Source: an uncultured Oscillospiraceae bacterium (GTDB lineage: Bacteria > Bacillota_A > Clostridia > Oscillospirales > Acutalibacteraceae). Taken from it: DNA of 11,014 nucleotides. The position numbers were made by a program, and so were the translations under genes. Position 1 is the stretch's first letter; each line of letters begins with the position of its first letter. The stretch spans positions 1 through 11,014 of the forward strand of contig USGR01000016.1 in assembly GCA_900554165.1 (NCBI GenBank), given 5' to 3'. The notes beneath the pieces were generated by a model. The model was not told where the DNA came from, did not search any database, and saw nothing but the letters and a program-made list of their open reading frames with translations. This document shows positions 1 to 5,405 of the stretch, piece after piece.

Positions 1-921
1 CTGCCATTCAGCCACGGGACGGCCGTAGATGGCGTAGCCGTTGCTCCACATCTCCGGAAACAGCGCGATGTCCGCGCCGAGCGCGCGGTTCAAAATGACG
101 ATCGCTTCCGAGCGCTTGACCGCATTGTCCGGCAGCATCTTGCCGTCAATGCCGTTGAGCAGGCCGAGCGCGACCGCGCGGCCCAGCGCATCCGCCGCCC
201 AGTGGCCCTCGATATCCGGAAAGGCCGGCACGACAGGCTGCTCCGGCTCGCCGGGCTGCGTCTCCGTGCTGGTCAGCGTCAGCTCGACAGGCAGGGTGCG
301 CGCCGCGATGCGCGCGATATACAGCCGGGCCTCGTCCTCGGTAAAGCTGCCGGTCAGGGTGCAGCCGCCGTTCTCGCCCGCGCTCTCCGCCGTGGCCTGC
401 GCGATTTCCGCGCCGTCCATCGTGACGGTGAGCGTCGAGGCCGCGTCGAGCGCCTCTGCAAAGGTCTCCTCGCCCTCGTCGGTGAAATTGACCTGTATGT
501 ACGGGGTTTCGTCATCGGCAAAGCCGAGCGAGCTTTCCGACACGTTTTCGCGGGTCAGCCAGACCTTGCCGTCCGCGTCCGTGAACGCCAGCTCGTTCCG
601 CCATGCGAGGAACTCCGCCACACTATCGGTTTCCGTGTCCGTAGGCAGGGTGACGACGACCGTCTGCCGGTCCTCCGGGAAGGCGATCTCCGCCCCGGCA
701 ATGTTCAGCTGCTCCAGACGGTGCTCGAGCACGACACGCACCTGTTCGACCACAGCATCGTGCATCTGGTCGGTGTCATATTCGTCCGGCAGGATGACGG
801 CATAGGTCAGCACGGTGCTGCCGGACTGCCCCTCTGCTTCTGCCGCACTGCCGCCCGCGGCGAATGCCGTCGTCAGCAGCATCATAACGGCCAGCAGACC
901 GCTTATCACACGTTTTTTCAA
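1..921 (-). CDS. Secreted SecD-like domain / S-layer homology (SLH) protein, C-terminus cut by window edge
   Basis: The 307 visible codons read leftward off the window. The start is TTG at 921, preceded by AAGGGGG (930-936) 8 nt away; the ATG further upstream is followed at once by a stop. Residues 1-28 look like a signal peptide (KKR, then a hydrophobic core, then AFA-A). Residues about 55-215 resemble the first extracytoplasmic domain of SecD: VVLEHRLEQLNIAGAEI, then VVVTLP, NELAFTD, VNFTDEGEETFAEA, VTMDG, LTGSFTEDEA and ARTLPVELTL. A Pro/Glu linker precedes an SLH repeat at about 234-283 (FPDIEGHWAADAL...LNGIDGKMLPDNAVKRSEA), which normally anchors proteins to cell-wall polymer. I see no further membrane helices, so this is probably not a working SecD translocase subunit but a wall-bound protein that reuses the fold. 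More SLH repeats may lie beyond the edge. The function is unknown. It diverges from the zinc-ribbon gene. Confidence 0.87.
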   Translation of the reverse strand, partial: MKKRVISGLLAVMMLLTTAFAAGGSAAEAEGQSGSTVLTYAVILPDEYDTDQMHDAVVEQVRVVLEHRLEQLNIAGAEIAFPEDRQTVVVTLPTDTETDSVAEFLAWRNELAFTDADGKVWLTRENVSESSLGFADDETPYIQVNFTDEGEETFAEALDAASTLTVTMDGAEIAQATAESAGENGGCTLTGSFTEDEARLYIARIAARTLPVELTLTSTETQPGEPEQPVVPAFPDIEGHWAADALGRAVALGLLNGIDGKMLPDNAVKRSEAIVILNRALGADIALFPEMWSNGYAIYGRPVAEWQ

Positions 922-953
922 GGAATATTCCCCCTTGCTACATCATTATTTTC

Positions 954-982
954 ATTGTACGTTTGCCGGGTAGGCTTGTCAA
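954..982 (-). promoter_or_regulatory. Sigma-A promoter of the SecD-like/SLH gene
   Basis: Read on the minus strand, TTGACA (977-982) is followed after exactly 17 nt by TACAAT (954-959). This is near consensus and sits about 33 nt upstream of the TTG start. Confidence 0.8.
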
Positions 983-1087
983 GCGCAAGCATGGTTTCAG
1001 TTTCGATACAAAATCCTTTGTCCGGCCATTTCCCGTACCATTCCGAACTGACGGGCCGCCGTCCGGTTTTGTTCCCGCCGGCAGAGG

Positions 1088-1116
1088 TTTACAAGCGCTT
1101 TGCCGCGTGCTATACT
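1088..1116 (+). promoter_or_regulatory. Sigma-A promoter of the zinc-ribbon membrane protein gene
   Basis: TTTACA (1088-1093), 17-nt spacer, TATACT (1111-1116). It lies 59 nt upstream of the ATG and faces away from the minus-strand promoter at 954-982, so the two genes are transcribed divergently from separate promoters. Confidence 0.75.
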
Positions 1117-1175
1117 ATTATAGGCTATTTATAGCCGCATTGAATTGGTATATTTTTCAGAGGAGGAAACCATAC

Positions 1176-2486
1176 ATGCTTTGCAAGAACTGCGGCAAGG
1201 AGCTGCCCATTGCGGGCAAATTCTGCCCATTCTGCGGCGCGCCCGTCGAGCAGACCGGCGTCAACGACGAGACCGCCGTTTTCACCTCGCTGCCCGAGGA
1301 CCTCGAAGGCCCGATCGATCTGTCGGCGTTTGACGCCGCGATGAAGGAGGGCCATCCTTCCGCCGGCGCGGCGGAGGACGGCATCACGGCCGGCGATCCG
1401 CTCGCTGCGACCGACACGCGCATCCCTGCATCCGACGAGCTGCCGCCCATCGACGTGCCGCCGGTGCGCCGTGCAGCCGGCACGCCCGAGGCCCCGCGCA
1501 CGACCTATTTCGGCGAACCCGATCCGGACGACAGACCCTACCGAAAGCCCTCCAAGGGCAAAAAGGGCGCGGTCATCGCGGTCGTGGTCATCATCATTAT
1601 CGCGCTCATCGCGGGCGGCGTGTGGTTCTTCCTGTCCCGCAGCCAGCCGGATGAGAACCTCACCCTTGCCGAGCAGTACATGAACCGCGGCGACTTTGAC
1701 AAGGCGCTCGAATACTACCTCGCGGCGCAGGCCGAGGCCAGCGACCCGTCCTCGCTGGATGCGACCATCCAGCTGATCCGCGACTATCAGGCCGCGCAGG
1801 ACTATGTGGACAACGGCCAGTACACCGAGGCAGTCGCGGCGCTCAAGCAGCTGCAGAACCGCGTGACCGACCCGTCCTCCGCGCTCTATGCCGCGGTTGA
1901 GGACCTGCTCAGCCAGGCGCAGTCCGCCCAGTCGGACAGCGAGTTTGCCGCGGACTTCGAGCGCGCGCAGGAATACCTCGCAAACAGCCAGTATGACCAG
2001 TGCGCGGCCATGCTCGACACGCTCGACGCGGACGACACCCTGACCGACGACCAGAAGCAGCAGGTCGCCGACCTGCGCGAGGAACTGACCAAGGCGCAGG
2101 AATCCGCGCAGCGCCAGGAGGAGAACCAGCAGCAGCAGTCCGAGCAGAAGCAGTCGTTCTCGGAGCGTATTGACTCGCTCGAGCAGACCGACCTGGAAAT
2201 CGCGTCCGCCGCCACCGCGGAGGATGAGCTCGCGCTGACCGCAAGCTCGTTTGAGCAGTGGGACGCGCTGCTGATGGAGATGTACGATTACTTGTCCACC
2301 ATCCTGAACGCCGACCAGTACGCCGCTGAGGAAGCGAGCTTCCAGCAGTGGGTCGAGGAGCGCGACTCCGGCGCGGCGAACGCCGCCAGCGCGGTCGAGG
2401 ATGAGACCGAGGCGCAGCTTGCCTCCTACAGCTTCCGCCAGAGCTATACCAAGGCAAGATGCTATAAGCTGCTGGATATGATGTGA
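1176..2486 (+). CDS. Zinc-ribbon, single-pass membrane protein with TPR-like and LprI/DUF1311-like extracellular region
   Basis: 436 aa from ATG 1176, with AGGAGG (1161-1166) 9 nt upstream. The open frame continues further upstream, but that part lies across the promoter. Residues 1-21 form a zinc ribbon with Cys3, Cys6, Cys17 and Cys20 (CxxC-10-CxxC). Residues 30-125 are a disordered Pro/Asp-rich linker. A basic patch (KPSKGKK) precedes a transmembrane helix at about 131-153, so the ribbon is predicted inside and the rest outside. Helical repeats resembling TPRs follow at about 164-190, 206-230 and 262-285. A Gln/Glu-rich coiled coil spans about 292-325. The C-terminus (about 345-433) resembles the LprI/DUF1311 family: a spaced W...RD...A segment and a closing TKARCYKLL helix. 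Only the general architecture is recognised; the role is unknown, perhaps envelope sensing or scaffolding. It stands alone between its own promoter and terminator. Confidence 0.9.
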   Translation: MLCKNCGKELPIAGKFCPFCGAPVEQTGVNDETAVFTSLPEDLEGPIDLSAFDAAMKEGHPSAGAAEDGITAGDPLAATDTRIPASDELPPIDVPPVRRAAGTPEAPRTTYFGEPDPDDRPYRKPSKGKKGAVIAVVVIIIIALIAGGVWFFLSRSQPDENLTLAEQYMNRGDFDKALEYYLAAQAEASDPSSLDATIQLIRDYQAAQDYVDNGQYTEAVAALKQLQNRVTDPSSALYAAVEDLLSQAQSAQSDSEFAADFERAQEYLANSQYDQCAAMLDTLDADDTLTDDQKQQVADLREELTKAQESAQRQEENQQQQSEQKQSFSERIDSLEQTDLEIASAATAEDELALTASSFEQWDALLMEMYDYLSTILNADQYAAEEASFQQWVEERDSGAANAASAVEDETEAQLASYSFRQSYTKARCYKLLDMM

Positions 2487-2501
2487 TCCAAATACGGGAC
2501 G

Positions 2502-2535
2502 AACGGGACGGGCCGCCAGGCCTGTCCCGTTTTTT
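2502..2535 (+). terminator. Intrinsic terminator of the zinc-ribbon protein gene
   Basis: Arms 2502-2514 and 2519-2531 form a 13-bp GC-rich stem (one G-U) with a GCCA loop and a run of six T (2530-2535). It begins 15 nt after the stop codon. Confidence 0.9.
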
Positions 2536-2592
2536 CTGCCCGCATCCGCTGCATCGGCTTGCGAAATTTCCGGTTTTTCTTTTATTTGCCTC

Positions 2593-2622
2593 TTGACAAA
2601 TTTTCGGTTTGCGCGCTATAAT
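2593..2622 (+). promoter_or_regulatory. Consensus sigma-A promoter of tRNA-Asn
   Basis: TTGACA (2593-2598), 18-nt spacer, TATAAT (2617-2622). Both hexamers are perfect consensus, as expected for a stable-RNA gene, and they lie 42 nt upstream of the mature tRNA 5' end. Confidence 0.88.
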
Positions 2623-2664
2623 GGTTAGGCTAACTGCAATAGATGTACCAGCAAATTTGTACAT

Positions 2665-2740
2665 TCCTCAATAGCTCAGTTGGTAGAGCATGCGGCTGTT
2701 AACCGCAGGGTCGTTGGTTCGAGTCCAACTTGAGGAGCCA
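2665..2740 (+). tRNA. tRNA-Asn (anticodon GTT), CCA encoded
   Basis: A complete cloverleaf can be traced. The acceptor stem is TCCTCAA/TTGAGGA (2665-2671/2730-2736), the D stem GCTC/GAGC, and the anticodon stem TGCGG/CCGCA around loop CTGTTAA with GTT at 34-36. The T arm is GTTGG-TTCGAGT-CCAAC, the discriminator is G2737, and CCA is genomically encoded at 2738-2740. It has its own promoter and terminator and no tRNA neighbours in view. Its 3' end coincides with the abrupt drop in GC content. Confidence 0.97.
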
Positions 2741-2748
2741 GAGACAGA

Positions 2749-2778
2749 AGAGAGTAGAATCATCTACTCTCTTTTTTC
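2749..2778 (+). terminator. Intrinsic terminator of tRNA-Asn
   Basis: A perfect 10-bp stem (2749-2758/2763-2772) with loop ATCA is followed by a T run at 2772-2777 and further T-rich sequence. It begins 8 nt after the CCA end. Unlike the GC-rich terminator at 2502-2535, its composition matches the AT-rich right block. Confidence 0.88.
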
Positions 2779-2890
2779 TTTTATGAATTTATATTTTAGA
2801 GTTCGATGTGTTGTTTTTATGTTCAACCTCGTACAATTTATTTGCATTCTTCCTCGTGCTATTTAGCTTTTTACTCTGGATAGTTTAATA

Positions 2891-2933
2891 TGAAAAGGAA
2901 GGTCAGTATCTCTTTTCTTGACCGTCCCTTTTT
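2891..2933 (-). terminator. Probable terminator of the SDR gene
   Basis: An imperfect stem pairs 2893-2905 with 2919-2932 (GGTCA/TGACC core plus an AAAGG/CCTTT extension across two mismatches). On the minus strand it is followed by TTTTCATATT. It lies about 30 nt past the SDR stop, and no other minus gene could use it. The rest of 2779-2964 shows nothing else I can support. Confidence 0.55.
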
Positions 2934-2964
2934 ATACTAAACTATTTATTTGAGCTTTCTTATT

Positions 2965-3729
2965 TTATGGTCGAATTCCACCACCACCATCTACATGTAT
3001 GGTGTGACCAGTAATGTATGACGCATCTTCTGAGGCAAGGAATAGGCAAGTACGTCCAATATCTTTTTCAGGATCGCCATAACGTCCTAGTGCAATGTTC
3101 TTTAAATTCGCTTTAGCCATTTCTGGTTCTGCTTCAGTCCATTGTGCCAATCGTTCTGTCATAGCCAATGGACATACAATGTTAACTGTGATTCCGAACT
3201 CGCCCCATTCGCGTGCTGCTACGCGTGACATACCCCGAATTCCTTCTTTTGCAGCTGCATAAGAAGTCTGTCCAATATTTCCATATACGCCTGCCGATGA
3301 AGCAAAATTAATGACTCGAGGTTGTTTACTTTGTTTTAAATATGGAAAACATTCTTTCATATAGTAGAATGCTGCATATAGACCGGAGTGAATTGCTAAA
3401 TTAAAGTCTTCTACTGAATGGTCAGCAAATAAAACACCAGATTTAGAGGCTTGGGCATTATTGATTAAAACATCTATGCCTCCGAATGTGTCAACCGTAT
3501 TTTTAACAGCACTTTGTACCTGTGCATAATTTCCGCCATCTGCGTGCAGCGCTAATACTTTTACACCGTATTCTTCTTCTAATGTTCTTTTTGCATCATC
3601 TAATTCTTCCTGTACAATACTGGTTATAACAAGGTTTGCACCTTCTTTTGCAAAAGCTGTTGCAATGCCATATCCAATGCCACGGGCACCACCTGTAATA
3701 ATAATCGTTTTATTAGTAAATTGTCCCAT
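2965..3729 (-). CDS. Short-chain dehydrogenase/reductase (FabG-like SDR)
   Basis: 254 aa, the usual size for classical SDRs. The start chosen is ATG 3729 with AAGGAG (3738-3743) 8 nt upstream; the frame stays open 36 codons further, but that part covers the promoter. It has a Rossmann fold with the cofactor-binding motif TGGARGIG (12-19), NNA (90-92), the catalytic Ser144/145, and YxxxK as Tyr157 and Lys161. It ends in the common ITGHTIHVDGG signature (about 239-249). The usual catalytic Asn (in the NLxxxF motif of FabG) aligns with Gly116 in SGLYAAF. There is no acidic residue right after beta-2 (T36-S37), so NADPH preference is possible but not certain. Family knowledge supports NAD(P)H-dependent oxidoreduction of a hydroxyl/carbonyl pair. 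The substrate cannot be read from the sequence, and no fatty-acid or sugar genes flank it. Confidence 0.93.
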   Translation of the reverse strand: MGQFTNKTIIITGGARGIGYGIATAFAKEGANLVITSIVQEELDDAKRTLEEEYGVKVLALHADGGNYAQVQSAVKNTVDTFGGIDVLINNAQASKSGVLFADHSVEDFNLAIHSGLYAAFYYMKECFPYLKQSKQPRVINFASSAGVYGNIGQTSYAAAKEGIRGMSRVAAREWGEFGITVNIVCPLAMTERLAQWTEAEPEMAKANLKNIALGRYGDPEKDIGRTCLFLASEDASYITGHTIHVDGGGGIRP

Positions 3730-3760
3730 AATATCTTCTCCTTTTGATTTGTTGAGGAAC

Positions 3761-3766
3761 AGTATA
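3761..3766 (-). promoter_or_regulatory. Likely -10 box of the SDR gene
   Basis: TATACT on the minus strand, 31 nt upstream of the SDR start codon. No convincing -35 lies 16-18 nt further upstream, so the promoter assignment is tentative. Confidence 0.4.
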
Positions 3767-3945
3767 TCATGCTTGATGCCCCAAAAGCTATTGACTTTTA
3801 CAACAAAAATATACATAAATTTAATAGATTTTATCATTTTTATGTGAAAATTGATAAAAAATAATCAAACTTAGTTAAAAATACTTCAATCAAGGGTGTT
3901 ATTTTATATTTTAAAGGCATGATACTTTTATGAAATAATAATTGG

Positions 3946-4251
3946 GTGATAATTGTGGCAATTTTTATAGGAAGCATTATTCTGCTTATTTTATTATGTA
4001 GTGTGGTAGTTTCTGCAAAAGCAATTTCTAAAAGAAACCGGGATGATCAATCTGATGCAGTATATCGTGATAACTATCGTTATCGCAATCAATACAGAGA
4101 GGATTCAGACGATTCGATTTCAATAGAATCATCTGAGTCAGAAGAATCTACTACAGAATCTGTAAAAATCAATATGGAGGAGGAGTCTGAGGATTATTTT
4201 AGTGCAGAATCTACAACTGTAATTGCTCCGGGCGAAGATATTAAAAAATAA
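3946..4251 (+). CDS. Small acidic single-pass membrane protein, unknown function
   Basis: 101 aa from GTG 3946; GTG 3955 is an alternative (98 aa) that would place GGTGA (3945-3949) at 5 nt. Neither start has a strong ribosome site. Residues 1-25 are a hydrophobic membrane helix (IFIGSIILLILLCSVVVSA), followed by a basic stop-transfer segment (KAISKRNR) that suggests the C-terminus is cytoplasmic. The remaining 65 residues are disordered and very acidic, with Ser/Glu-rich runs such as SIESSESEESTTES. I recognise no family. Support for a real gene is a sensible membrane topology, an uninterrupted frame, and a stop codon (4249-4251) directly followed by a strong hairpin. It could be spurious, since its strand has no clear promoter. 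Confidence 0.55.
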   Translation: MIIVAIFIGSIILLILLCSVVVSAKAISKRNRDDQSDAVYRDNYRYRNQYREDSDDSISIESSESEESTTESVKINMEEESEDYFSAESTTVIAPGEDIKK

Positions 4252-4290
4252 AAAAGAAAACGTCCAAAAATTTTGTTTTGGACGTTTTCT
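4250..4290. terminator. Bidirectional terminator shared by the small ORF and small RNA A
   Basis: A perfect 15-bp stem (4255-4269/4276-4290) with a 6-nt loop. On the minus strand the stem is followed by TTTTTT (4255-4250), A, TTTTTT, a very strong termination tail. On the plus strand the U run is only the stem's TTTTCT. The minus-strand geometry is the better one, which argues for a transcript arriving from the right. Confidence 0.88.
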
Positions 4291-4358
4291 GTTAGCTTAA
4301 AATTTTGATTGAGAAGAATGGGAGGTAGAAAAGATAGTTGCGGTCTATCTTTAACTAC
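4250..4358 (-). ncRNA. Putative small RNA A (about 109 nt), paralogous to small RNA B
   Basis: The inferred transcript starts near 4358, 7 nt past a TATAAT box (4365-4370), and ends in the T run near 4250. In order it contains: a perfect 8-bp hairpin (4345-4352/4330-4337) whose loop is ACCGCAA; an unpaired pyrimidine-rich stretch with ACCTCCC (4320-4326), which is complementary to a Shine-Dalgarno; CTCAATCAAA (4304-4313); AAGCTAAC (4291-4298); and the terminator. The same order occurs in small RNA B about 190 nt upstream. This combination of promoter, structure, single-stranded C/U-rich motif and terminator is typical of trans-acting regulatory RNAs of the LhrC or csRNA kind, which block ribosome sites. 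That analogy is structural, not sequence homology. No open frame of note runs along it. Confidence 0.65.
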
Positions 4359-4364
4359 AATGTT

Positions 4365-4370
4365 ATTATA
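4365..4370 (-). promoter_or_regulatory. -10 box of small RNA A
   Basis: Perfect TATAAT on the minus strand, 7 nt before the inferred start. The -35 region is weak: ATAACT at a 17-nt spacing is the best I see, so activation by another factor is possible. Confidence 0.5.
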
Positions 4371-4436
4371 GAATGATATTATGACGAAGTTATGAATAGT
4401 TTTATATTCATTTGTAAACATTCTACGAAAATTTAG

Positions 4437-4469
4437 AAAAAGAAAAACCGAATCATATAGGTTCGGTTT
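4437..4469 (-). terminator. Intrinsic terminator of small RNA B
   Basis: On the minus strand, AAACCGAA (4462-4469) pairs with TTCGGTTT (4445-4452) and is followed by a TTTTTCTTTTT tail (4447-4437). The long T tail lies only on this side, so the minus strand is the transcribed one. Confidence 0.8.
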
Positions 4470-4553
4470 CTTTTGGTTAGCTTGAAAGGTTATTTGATTG
4501 AGGAGTGTAGAATGTACGAAAAGAATGGTTGCGGCTTCCTTTCCTCTGTACAC
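4437..4553 (-). ncRNA. Putative small RNA B (about 115 nt), paralogous to small RNA A
   Basis: The inferred start is near 4551-4553, downstream of TATAAT (4558-4563). The layout matches small RNA A: an 8-bp hairpin, GAAAGGAA (4536-4543) with TTCTTTTC (4518-4525) and one G-U, whose loop carries CCGCAACC; then a pyrimidine-rich stretch with CTCCTC (4500-4505); CTCAATCAAA (4493-4502); AAGCTAAC (4476-4483); and its own terminator. The two hairpin stems differ in sequence yet both still pair, which favours selection for structure. The loop and the two downstream blocks are conserved while the linkers have drifted, suggesting an old tandem duplication. It diverges from lexA across about 85 nt. The predicted role is pairing with ribosome-binding sites of mRNAs; the targets are unknown. 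Confidence 0.65.
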
Positions 4554-4557
4554 TTAT

Positions 4558-4563
4558 ATTATA
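4558..4563 (-). promoter_or_regulatory. -10 box of small RNA B
   Basis: Perfect TATAAT on the minus strand, 5-7 nt before the inferred start. No good -35 lies at 16-18 nt (AACAAT is the best at 17), the same weakness as for small RNA A. Confidence 0.5.
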
Positions 4564-4637
4564 ACGAAAAAAAGAGATGAATTGTTACAGCTCTGTGAAT
4601 AGAGTAAAGTAATTTTGTAAATAAATTCCCTAAATAT

Positions 4638-4651
4638 CAAACATTTGTTTG
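4638..4651. promoter_or_regulatory. Probable LexA (SOS) box
   Basis: CAAACATTTGTTTG matches the Gram-positive SOS box CGAAC-RNRY-GTTYC at 11 of 14 positions, including the AAC...GTT core. Its right end overlaps the lexA -35 hexamer, where a bound repressor would block RNA polymerase. This fits LexA autorepression. Confidence 0.65.
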
Positions 4652-4677
4652 TTTTTTTGATGTATATGTGGTATGAT
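4649..4677 (+). promoter_or_regulatory. lexA promoter (extended -10)
   Basis: TTGTTT (4649-4654), 17-nt spacer, TATGAT (4672-4677), with an extended -10 TG at 4669-4670. It lies about 31 nt upstream of the lexA ATG and overlaps the SOS-box candidate. Confidence 0.75.
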
Positions 4678-4708
4678 TACATTATCCGAAATCAGGAGGA
4701 AAGTTTAG

Positions 4709-5296
4709 ATGAAGCCATTGACAAAAAGCCAACAGCGAATATTTGATTTTTTAAAAGACCGTTCTCAATATGGAATTCCTCCATCCGTACGAGAAATTTG
4801 TGCTGCTACAGGGTTAAAGTCTACTTCCACTGTACATGCCCATTTAAAAGCGTTAGAAAATTTGGGTTACATCTCGCGTGATGCAGGACTAAATAGAGCC
4901 ATTCATATTGAGGGGTGTGAGCAAACAGCACAAGTGCCTATTTTAGGCAAGGTTACAGCAGGACTTCCAATTTTGGCAGTAGAAGAGGTACAAGGTTACT
5001 TACCAATTACTGCTAGTCAACAGAGAGGCCGAGAGCTATTTGCATTAACTGTACAAGGTGAAAGTATGAAAAATGCTGGTATCTTAGACGGTGACTATGT
5101 TGTAGTAGAACGGACTCCTACTGCGCGTGATGGAGATATTGTTGTTGCTTTAATTGAAGATGAAGCAACGGTAAAACGTTTATACAGAGAAACAGATTGC
5201 GTTAGATTACAGCCGGAAAATGATGCGTTTGAGCCAATTTATGCCAAAGAGGTTCTTATTTTGGGAAAAGTAGTTTCTGTAGTGCGTTACTATTAA
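4709..5296 (+). CDS. lexA: LexA, SOS-response repressor / autoprotease
   Basis: 195 aa, close to the usual 200-aa length of LexA. AGGAGG (4694-4699) lies 9 nt before ATG 4709. Residues 1-65 are the winged helix-turn-helix (LTKSQQRIFDFL, then PPSVREICAATGLKSTSTVHAHLKALE). The self-cleavage site is Ala84-Gly85 in KVTAGLPI. The S24-type protease fold supplies the catalytic dyad Ser119 (QGESM) and Lys156 (ATVKRL). RecA-ssDNA filaments trigger cleavage in this family, which derepresses DNA-repair genes. The SOS box at 4638-4651 indicates autoregulation. No terminator follows, so some transcription may continue into mtnN 109 nt downstream, although mtnN has its own promoter. All key residues are present. 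Confidence 0.98.
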   Translation: MKPLTKSQQRIFDFLKDRSQYGIPPSVREICAATGLKSTSTVHAHLKALENLGYISRDAGLNRAIHIEGCEQTAQVPILGKVTAGLPILAVEEVQGYLPITASQQRGRELFALTVQGESMKNAGILDGDYVVVERTPTARDGDIVVALIEDEATVKRLYRETDCVRLQPENDAFEPIYAKEVLILGKVVSVVRYY

Positions 5297-5343
5297 AAAT
5301 AGGTTGTAATAAAAAATCACGTAGTCTGGGATTCTTATTGGCG

Positions 5344-5372
5344 TTGTATTCTGCATATAAATATGATAAAAT
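5344..5372 (+). promoter_or_regulatory. mtnN promoter (extended -10)
   Basis: TTGTAT (5344-5349), 17-nt spacer, TAAAAT (5367-5372), with TG at 5364-5365. It lies 33 nt upstream of the start codon. Confidence 0.65.
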
Positions 5373-5405
5373 CGAAAAAACAGTTATTTACGGAGGATTT
5401 ATCGT

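Noticed and set aside
41..1134. Two long plus-strand open frames (41-805 and 202-1134)
   Set aside because: They lie opposite the minus-strand SecD-like/SLH gene, whose protein has clear motifs, a signal peptide and a promoter. Long antisense frames are expected in DNA this GC-rich, and their translations are low-complexity Ser/Arg sequence.
1909..2664. Minus-strand frame of 251 codons across the end of the zinc-ribbon gene and the tRNA promoter
   Set aside because: It is a shadow frame rich in Arg/Ser/Pro, crosses a strong terminator and a tRNA promoter, and has no ribosome site.
4250..4551. CRISPR array or insertion-sequence ends
   Set aside because: There are only two diverged copies of about 110 nt with internal promoters and terminators. 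There are no regular short repeats and spacers, and no target-site duplication or transposase.
4194..4553. Minus-strand frame of 119 codons
   Set aside because: It spans both small-RNA units and two transcription terminators, has no ribosome-binding site, and its sequence looks random. The tandem structured-RNA reading explains the region better.
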